NCBI GenBank assembly: GCA_918797485.1 | Contig: CAKKNE010000006.1 | Coordinates: 3,472,001 to 3,536,000, forward strand | Length of the DNA stretch: 64,000 bases | Source of the DNA: Pelagomonas calceolata | Lineage: Eukaryota; Sar; Pelagophyceae; Pelagomonadales; Pelagomonadaceae | Direction: 5' to 3' | Part shown: positions 58,240 to 64,000 of the stretch, in pieces | How the letters are laid out: every line of letters starts with the position of its first letter | Numbering within the stretch: the first letter of the stretch is position 1 | Translations under genes and position numbers: made by a program | The notes under the pieces: model-generated | What the model was told of the DNA's origin: nothing | Databases searched by the model: none | Seen by the model: the letters and a program-made list of their open reading frames with translations, nothing else

Positions 58240-58974
58240 ATGCTACGCGTTCTCCTCTCCGCAGTGATTATTGGCTCCAGCCACAGCTTCTGTCCGGCCG
58301 CAAGAAGTGCGTGTCAGCGGCACGGCATTAGTGCGGAACCGGACGACGCGGTCGGCGACGATGCCACGAGCGAGGCACTATCCACCAGCGACATCGCCAC
58401 AACCGCGACTGCGGCCGCCGCCGGCGCGACGGTCGCAAGCACAGTCGCCACCGCGGCCGGCACCGTCTGCGCCACCGGCGCGTGCACGGCGGCCGGCGCC
58501 GCGGCAACGGCGGCGGCTACGGGAACTGCTGGCGCCGCGGCGGGAACCGCCGGGGCGGGCCTGCTTTCACAACTGGCGTATCCTATCGCCGCGTTGGGCC
58601 TCTCGGGCGCATTAGCCCTGCAATCCGGTCCCGAGGCGCTCATGGACCAGGCGGCGCACAGCGCGCTCTACGCCGACGCGATGCGATCGAACCACCCCGT
58701 GGTGCTCGAGTTCTACAGCAACGATTGTCGCCATTGCCGGCACGCGGCGGCGTCGCTGGCCGAGACCGCCGCCGCGCACCCGGGCACCGACTGGGTGATG
58801 GTCGACTGCCAAAAGCCGGAGTCGCGGTCCCTCGTGGAAAAATACAACGTCGGGCCGATCCCGCACTTCGCTTTTCTGGACGAGTCCAAGACGTTGCGGC
58901 GAACAGAAGTCGGCGAGAGTGGCGCGAAGAGAGCCGATGCCGTTCTCCGCGCGCTTGAGGGGTCTTCTTCGTAA
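58240..58974 (+). CDS. Plastid-targeted membrane thioredoxin, HCF164/TxlA-like
   Basis: I start at the ATG at 58240, whose product begins with a signal peptide and a Phe-containing cleavage motif (IIGSSHSFCPAARS), the ASAFAP-like signature of stramenopile plastid proteins; 244 residues. A long Ala/Thr/Gly-rich hydrophobic stretch (about 50-140) precedes a thioredoxin fold with active site CRHC (163-166, in EFYSNDCRHC) and the cis-Pro in VGPIPHFAFL. The thylakoid protein HCF164 and cyanobacterial TxlA have the same order, anchor then domain, and pass reducing power to the lumen for cytochrome b6f assembly. The Ala-rich segment is low complexity and long for an anchor. Confidence 0.78.
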   Translation: MLRVLLSAVIIGSSHSFCPAARSACQRHGISAEPDDAVGDDATSEALSTSDIATTATAAAAGATVASTVATAAGTVCATGACTAAGAAATAAATGTAGAAAGTAGAGLLSQLAYPIAALGLSGALALQSGPEALMDQAAHSALYADAMRSNHPVVLEFYSNDCRHCRHAAASLAETAAAHPGTDWVMVDCQKPESRSLVEKYNVGPIPHFAFLDESKTLRRTEVGESGAKRADAVLRALEGSSS

Positions 58975-59008
58975 CTTGAACAAAATTTAAATTTACTAGA
59001 CAGAACCA

Positions 59009-59776
59009 TCACGCCCCCATGCCGCCGACGACGATTCCCGCGAAGACCACGACGAGCGCCACCAACTCGGCCACCGACAGCCAATACAACTCGCCAAACC
59101 GCACCCAGAACGAAAACGCGTAGAAAACGAGAAAGATCGCCCCGAAGCTGGCGTACGTCAAGGTACAGAACGCGTCCCTCAACGCCTTCGACGCGATGGC
59201 CTTTGGCACCGTCGCGACGACCAGCGCCTGGTAAGCAGCGAGCATCAGCAAAAACGCGAGAGTGGAGAGCGCGTGCTCGCCGCGCATTTTAGACATTGGC
59301 GTCGCGGCGACAGTCACGATGCCGTGCACCGTGAAGCACGCAATGATGACCCGGGCGAGTCGCGCCGGTGCGGGCCGCGCGAGCTCCAGCAACGGCAGCA
59401 GGTCGAGACTCAGCGCGAGCCCGATCGTGGCGAGCTCCGTCGCCGGCGGCCGGTCCCACGCAGCTGAAAGGCGGTAGTCGTCTTCTGTAAAACCGGGTAA
59501 ATGACCATAGTACGAACTGACCGCGTACGTCAGCGCGATGACCGCGACGGCGCCGCCGACGGCCGCGATGCTCAGCCAGCGCGTCCACGACGCGGGCGGA
59601 CCTGTGGAGACGCCGACGACGACTCCGCACGCGTACCAGATAAATCCCACCAAAGCGAGCGCGTTCAGCCGGTAGGCGAAGACGACAACCGACGAGAGCG
59701 GCGGGCTTTCCATGGCGTACTTGTAGGTGCGCTCGAAGGACGCGCGGAAGGCGTCATTCTCCTGCGGTGTGGCCAT
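59009..59776 (-). CDS. Polytopic membrane protein, six to seven spans
   Basis: 255 residues. Hydrophobic segments are near FAYRLNALALVGFIWYACG, WLSIAAVGGAVAVIALTYA, ELATIGLALSLDLLPLLELA, VIIACFTVHGIVTVAAT, TLAFLLMLAAYQALVVA, ASFGAIFLVFYAFSFW and a last one near LVALVVVFAGIVVGGM. The spacing resembles the Frag1/DRAM/Sfk1 family, but no signature residue confirms it. It is convergent with the thioredoxin gene (34 bases) and shares a divergent promoter with the methyltransferase fusion. Confidence 0.65.
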   Translation of the reverse strand: MATPQENDAFRASFERTYKYAMESPPLSSVVVFAYRLNALALVGFIWYACGVVVGVSTGPPASWTRWLSIAAVGGAVAVIALTYAVSSYYGHLPGFTEDDYRLSAAWDRPPATELATIGLALSLDLLPLLELARPAPARLARVIIACFTVHGIVTVAATPMSKMRGEHALSTLAFLLMLAAYQALVVATVPKAIASKALRDAFCTLTYASFGAIFLVFYAFSFWVRFGELYWLSVAELVALVVVFAGIVVGGMGA

Positions 59777-59927
59777 GGTTGCTGACTGTACGTCTCTTGT
59801 GCCGCGTCGATAGCGTGATTGGCCTTACGTAGCACCAGTTCTGCCTTGTGAGATGCAGTGCCTGAATTTGCGCGGCAATCTGTTGCACGCAGACAGCTCT
59901 GAGGTGGTCAAATCTCAACGAGAGCTG

Positions 59928-59954
59928 TTGGCTAGTGTGTCAATAGACGCTAGC
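59928..59954 (+). promoter_or_regulatory. Common promoter palindrome, divergent promoter
   Basis: TTGGCTAGTGTGTCAATAGA then CGCTAGC, 152 bases from the membrane-protein ATG (59776) and 133 bases from the ATG at 60087. Confidence 0.7.
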
Positions 59955-60086
59955 AGCGAGTTTTGGCACAGGGCCTTCAACAGGGCGCAAGGAGGTTAAG
60001 GAGGGTGCAGTATAGCAGCAAGCGGTAGCATTGATCGCAGCGGCAGCGCTGCGCCACCCATTCGTACGCATTCGAGACATGCACCC

Positions 60087-61672
60087 ATGAACGCAGCAGA
60101 GCAGCCTCCACGGCGCCTGCAGCTAGTTGGCGAGGGCGACTTCACGCTCGCCCTATCCTTGGCGACACAACTGAAACACGTAGCAATAACTGCCACCGGT
60201 TTCGACGCCCATGCAGACTTGATAAAAAAATACCGCGACGCTCCAGCGACGCTGCGGCGCCTTCAGGCCGCCGGCGCAATCGCAAAACACGGCGTCGACG
60301 CGTGCGCGTTACAAGGGTCGTTTGACGAGGTGCACTTTGGCCACCCGCACCTCGGCGTCGAGAACGCGGCCGCGCACCACCGATTACTCGCGCACTACTT
60401 CCACAGCGCTAAACAAGTCGCGCCCGTCGTGCGCGTCACGCTCGCGAGCGACCAGGCCCAGCGCTGGCGCTGCGACGCCGCTGCAGCGCGGGCGGGCCTC
60501 GCGCTCAAGGACGTGGCGCCGTTCCACGACGACGCCTTCCCGGGCTACACGCGGCGGCGGTCTTTGAGTGGAGGCAGCTTCCGCGCGCGGACGGCGGAGG
60601 CGTCGGAGACGCGGACCTACGCGGCACGAGACGTCGAGGTCGCGCCGGTCGCGTGGGCGGCGCTCCCGCGGCGCTCGGAACAAGTGAACTGCCCGACGTG
60701 CGGCAAGCCCTGCCGCGACGCGCGGGGCCTCGCGATGCACCTCCGCGACGCGACCTGCGCCTACGCGCCGCCGCCTCGGCCGCCGTCGCCGCCGCCGCTG
60801 CCGGCCGACGACCCGGCGGGTTGTGAGATTTGCGGGGCGTCGCTCCCGTTCGTTGCCGCGCGGAAAGTCGAGGGGCCTTCGCGTCGATGGCGTTCGTTCA
60901 GGCCCAGGCTGACGACACACCACGCAGGCACCCGCCCCTACAACCGGTCGCGCCGGCGGGCCTCGCCTGCGCCGTCTGCGCGCGGACGTTCAAGGACGAC
61001 CGCGCCTTGCGCCAGCACGCGGCGACGTGTTCGCGCAAGCAACGGCGCATCAAGATCCACTACGTCCACGGTTTGGAGGCGGGGCCGAATGCCTTCAAGG
61101 CCCGATGTCTCGCCAAGGTCGGCGACGTCACATCTCCGGCCATGGCCACGTCGCTCTGGAACCCGTTCTGCGAAAACGCGTTCCTCGGGCGCTTCCTGGC
61201 GCACCTGTCGTGGGGCGCCGCGGCGCGGGACGTGCTGGACCGATGTGTTTCGATCCAAAAAGACGCGCTGGCCGAGCCGGACGTCGTCGTCGCGTCGTCG
61301 TGGGGCGCCGCCGTCGCTTTGAAATTGTTGGCCGATCGCGCCTGGACGGGGCCGACCGTGCTGTTGTGTCCCGGCCACCGGCGGCTCCTCTCCTCTCAAG
61401 ACGCCGACGCGCTCGTGACCGCGTTCCGGGCGCTGCCGAAGAAGACTTTGAGACGCGTCGTGCTGGTCCACGGCACGGCCGACGCCACGGTGCCGATCGC
61501 GGACTCGCGCGAGCTCGCCGCAGATAGGGCGCGGTTGGTCGAAGTCCCCGGCGGCTCGCACGGCCTCGGCGCCGCGGCGGCGGACGGGCTCATTTCGTCT
61601 GTGGTGGTTGATGTGCTGGCGAAGAAGTATGGGGCTGAGCGAGTGGGGGAGGTTTTTTTGCTCGATAGTTAA
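60087..61672 (+). CDS. BMT5-like rRNA methyltransferase (DUF2431), zinc fingers and alpha/beta hydrolase in one polypeptide
   Basis: Two exons, 60087-60847 and 60928-61672, phase 2; 501 residues. Residues about 10-170 are a DUF2431 domain: QLVGEGDFTLALSLA, the SAM-binding start, and DEVHFGHPHLGVENAAAHH, equivalent to the FNFPH motif of BMT5-type 25S rRNA uridine-N3 methyltransferases. Two or three C2H2-like fingers follow (CPTCGKPCRDARGLAMHLRD, CEICGASLP, CAVCARTFKDDRALRQHAAT). The last 215 residues are a small alpha/beta hydrolase: HGLEAGPNAFKA, nucleophile elbow VASSWGAA, acid LVHGTADATVP and catalytic His GGSHGLG. The intron is an introner placed between the fingers. The fused arrangement is unusual; missed separate genes are unlikely because frame and phase agree. 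Confidence 0.82.
60848..60927 (+). other. Introner-type intron between zinc fingers (80 bp)
   Basis: CTCCC|GTTCGT ... CCACGCAG|GCACCC in phase 2, with CGCGTCGATGGCGTTCG inside. It is the shortest intron found. Confidence 0.8.
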
Positions 61673-61782
61673 GTTGTTTAAGAATGTAATAATAATTGTA
61701 ATAATGTAATAATGTAATTTTGTAATTTTAGTCAGTCAGTCGCGCGGGGAGGAAAAGGAGAAGGCACTTCCGTGGTGAGCAC

Positions 61783-62952
61783 CTAATAGCTGAGACGGTA
61801 GTCCGGCGGCATGGTCCAGAACACGTCGCCCTCGACTTCGGAATCGCCGTCGCAGTTTACGCCAGAGCAGGCTGAAAGAGTGAGCCAAGACGCCGCTTTT
61901 GCGAAAAAATAAAAAGACGCCTAGGCCTCAACGCAGGCCGCCTACGACAGGTCCCGGATGGGTGCTTGCGCCTTAGGGCGGCAGTTACGCGTAGGTTGCT
62001 GCGCGTTCCGAGCGCGCGCGATGTGCGTAGCATAAGAAAAGAATTACTCACCAAGGCCGCGTCGACGCCACCGCGCGAGACGCGGCCGTCGCCTCCGTCC
62101 GCATCGACCCGCGCGACGCGACGGAGCCACGAGACATAAGGGACCGGTCGTCGCGCCATTGCGCCATGACCGCGTTGCCCTCCTCCGCGTCCTCAGCCAC
62201 GGAGTATTTTGAGAGCGTCGCCTCGAGCAGCTCCTCGTCGCCCGCGCCGCTCAAGACCGACCGCAGCTCCGGCTCCCGCAGTCCCACACGACTGGACCGT
62301 TTTCCGGCGGCGCGCTTCTGCGCGCGTCTATCCCTTGATAAGTCAGTAGACCTCGCGAAGAGCTTGGGCTTGCCGCCCTTGCGGCCCTTCTTCGCCATCG
62401 CCGCCTCCGAAGCCCGCGTCGCGGCGTTCACCTGGGCGCGATACGGCCCGAGGTCGGCCCACTCCTTCTTGTGCGGCACGGGGAACGGGTTCGTCATCTC
62501 GTTCGCGCCTGCGTTTGTCAAAGGTGGCGCGGGGGAGGCGAACTCTCGACGACTCGTCGCGGCGACGGCGTGGCGAGCTCTCGAGGTGCCAGCACGCCAT
62601 CGACGCGATCCTTTCGGGACGTGTGGAGTACGCTCGACGACGTCTCGTCAACGTCCGCGCCGTCGCGCAGACACGGGTACGGATTCGGACGCCGCCGCGC
62701 GCAGTGGTACCTCCCAGCTACGGACGTCGTGGAGGCGAAGTGGGCCGAGGCGTCGTAGGCGGGCCGGCCGTCGTAGGCGCCCTGCGTGTGCTTCGTGTCC
62801 CACTGCAAATGGGACGAGCCGAGCAGCGACTTCATCGTGTTTCCCGATTCGTTCTGTCGAAACAGCTGCGACTGGCGCACGCAGGGTCTCGAACCGAGCT
62901 GATTGCCCTGGTTCTGGGTCGCGGCGCTGGGGTCGTGCCAGTGGCCGGCCAT
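61783..62952 (-). CDS. Spliced hypothetical protein, basic middle region
   Basis: Exon A 62952-62661 (first in-frame ATG, MAGHWHDP; the frame is open further upstream), exon B from 62508, exon C 61871-61783 ending DVFWTMPPDYRLSY. Exon A has a Gln/Asn/Ser-rich start and SGNTMKSLLGSSHLQWDTKH; exon B has NPFPVPHKKEWADLGPYRAQ, then a Lys/Arg-rich run (KKGRKGGKPKLF) and an acidic part. The A-B intron is an introner. The exon B end is not settled: GTGAGT at 62051 is a good donor but puts exon C out of frame; a GT at 62130 fits phase 1 and gives 252 residues in total. Family not recognised. Confidence 0.5.
61872..62130 (-). other. Candidate second intron of the hypothetical gene (about 259 bp)
   Basis: Acceptor CTCTTTCAG|CCTGC with a pyrimidine tract, unlike the introner acceptors. 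Donor TCTC|GTGGCT at 62130 is chosen only by phase; GTGAGTAAT at 62051 is stronger but frame-breaking. Confidence 0.35.
62509..62660 (-). other. GC-AG introner with matching junction repeats (152 bp)
   Basis: GACG|GCGCGGACG ... AACGCAG|GCGCGAACG in phase 1. GGCGCGNACG at both ends looks like a 10-base target-site duplication. CGCGTCGATGGCGTG pairs with CACGCCGTCGCCGCG. Confidence 0.8.
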
Positions 62953-63355
62953 CTGTTCCGGCGCCTGCTCGATGGCGTGCAGGGCCTCCCGAGTCTGAAG
63001 GGTTAGATTGCCCCGCAAAAGTGGTCGACGACGGGTCGCAGCTAGGCGCGTCGTGGTCCGCCGGGGCAGCCGATTCGTCGGTCGCGGAGAGGGCGCCTGT
63101 TACTGAACCTGTGGGCTGCCCGCAGCGCTGAATCGATAATCTGATAGCGTCGACACACATACTAGCTTAACCGAGCTTCGGCAAAGCTCGAACCCGCACG
63201 CGCTGCTCCCTGCGCATGCTCAGAGGTCCTGCCTGGGGCGGCCAACTCATCAGCCAGGCGTATGTTAACAAAAGACGGGCCTCCGCCAGATACCACGAGC
63301 CCTCCCCCTAACGCCGACGACGAAGGAAAGCCGCACATACTTTCACAATCAATTA
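62953..63355. other. Gap of about 400 bases, no gene certain
   Basis: The exon A frame of the neighbouring gene remains open into this gap, so part may be coding. A weak palindrome copy, TAGCGTCGACACACATACTA then GC (63145-63166), lies here. Otherwise nothing recognised. Confidence 0.4.
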
Positions 63356-64000
63356 CTACAGCTCCCCCGCGTCGAGGTCGATGACGTCCTCCTCGCCGTC
63401 GTCCTCCCCGACCGCGTCGTCGACGGCCTCCTCCTCCACAACTTCCTCCTCTTCCGGCGGCGGCGGCGGCGGCTTCGACGCCTTCTTCTTCGGCTCCGGC
63501 GGCGGCCTCCGGTCAGATAACAAAGTAGGGAACTTCGCCGCCAGTCGCAATACGAGCTGCGCGAACTTCGAAGGCGTGTCCGCCTTTATCAGCAGTTCGT
63601 CGACCTTCGACACGTCACCGTCGTACCGCTTATAAATATGAGATAAAGTCTGCCGCCGCCGTTCCTCGGCGTCCTTCCGACCTTGACACATACACGCCTT
63701 CTTCTGCTCTTCACTATGCCAAGAACAGCCGCCGCGCCAGGGCCAGTCGCTCCCGATCTTCCCGTCTTTCAGGCACTGCTCGTGTTCGTCAAAATCGTCG
63801 ACCTCGTCGCACTCTTTCACATAACACTCGTCGAAGGCTTTCTTACAAAGTTCTTCCGTGATACCACAAATGGTAGCGCAGGCGTCCCGCTCGGCGCAGC
63901 ACTTCGCTAGGTGTGGGGACGCGCCCTCCGGGCAGGCGCCAGTACCTCGAGGCGCGAAGTACGGCGACCGCGGTGCGGGATCCTTTCTTCCATAACATTT
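63356..64000 (-). CDS. Group XII phospholipase A2-like protein, probably non-catalytic (5' partial)
   Basis: The frame is open to the window edge; the 5' end lies beyond base 64000. The Cys pattern follows secreted PLA2 group XII: CCAERDACATICGITEELC, then AFDECYVKEC and, after a gap, GGCSWHSEEQKKACMC. In active enzymes the second motif reads CCxxHDxC; here the catalytic His is Arg (CCAERDAC) while the Asp stays. PLA2G12B of vertebrates likewise lacks the His and acts in lipoprotein assembly rather than hydrolysis. A helical region (HIYKRYDGDVSKVDELLIKA) and a Pro-rich then acidic tail follow the domain. Secretion or ER residence is likely, but the signal peptide is outside the window. Confidence 0.7.
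   Translation of the reverse strand, partial: KCYGRKDPAPRSPYFAPRGTGACPEGASPHLAKCCAERDACATICGITEELCKKAFDECYVKECDEVDDFDEHEQCLKDGKIGSDWPWRGGCSWHSEEQKKACMCQGRKDAEERRRQTLSHIYKRYDGDVSKVDELLIKADTPSKFAQLVLRLAAKFPTLLSDRRPPPEPKKKASKPPPPPPEEEEVVEEEAVDDAVGEDDGEEDVIDLDAGEL

Noticed and set aside
1-64000. tRNA, rRNA, CRISPR arrays, transposase, retroelement or viral genes
   Set aside because: I looked for conserved tRNA arms, repeat-spacer patterns and enzyme motifs and found none that hold up by eye; no covariance or profile search was possible.

Overview
The window is nuclear DNA of a GC-rich, very compact unicellular eukaryote, most probably a stramenopile alga of the pelagophyte type (inference). Supporting signs: eukaryote-only housekeeping genes (PRP22/DHX8, SMC6, VPS8, VPS13, CKS1, NOL9/GRC3); proteins with signal peptides and plastid-type presequences; tail-to-tail genes separated by only 8-78 bases; and short introns that nearly all carry one related sequence, as in the introner elements described in pelagophytes and prasinophytes. 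A DRC8-like EF-hand protein argues for a flagellated lineage or stage.

Layout. 1-4.9 kb: a large Cys-rich membrane receptor-like gene (5' end outside the window), a relic of a second PRP22 gene, a hypothetical gene and a small basic protein. 5-12 kb: an ankyrin-casein kinase 1 fusion and the PRP22 helicase. 12-18 kb: a membrane protein, a Cys-rich protein, a basic hypothetical protein and an ankyrin/MYND/SAP protein. 18-28 kb: VPS8, a small membrane protein and SMC6. 28-33 kb: a helical protein, a VOC-fold protein, CKS1, a RING-like/Sel1 protein and gene fragments. 33-44 kb: GRC3, a dual-specificity phosphatase, a secreted or plastid protein, a SpoU methyltransferase, DRC8, a triple His-His-Gly repeat protein, an MFS transporter and lipoyl synthase. 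44-47.3 kb: a DUF2470 membrane protein, then about 2 kb of gene-poor DNA with an inverted repeat and gene relics. 47.3-64 kb: a bestrophin-like channel, an intronless 2540-residue VPS13-like lipid-transfer protein, PhyH dioxygenase, plastid-type thioredoxin, a membrane protein, a BMT5-like methyltransferase fused to an alpha/beta hydrolase, a spliced hypothetical gene, and a group XII phospholipase A2-like protein (5' end outside the window).

Two window-wide patterns stand out. First, an imperfect palindrome (GCTAGCG, a 4-8 base variable gap, GTAAGACACTAGC) occurs at least 15 times, each time in an intergenic space holding a gene start and 64-282 bases from an ATG; I read it as a shared promoter element. 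Second, eleven coding introns and one 5' leader intron end in NCGCAG|G and contain CGCGTCGATGGCGT/ACGCCATCGACGCG-like arms, so one introner family seems to have supplied nearly all introns here. At least one, and probably three, use GC donors. No rRNA, tRNA, CRISPR array, transposase, reverse transcriptase or viral gene was recognised.
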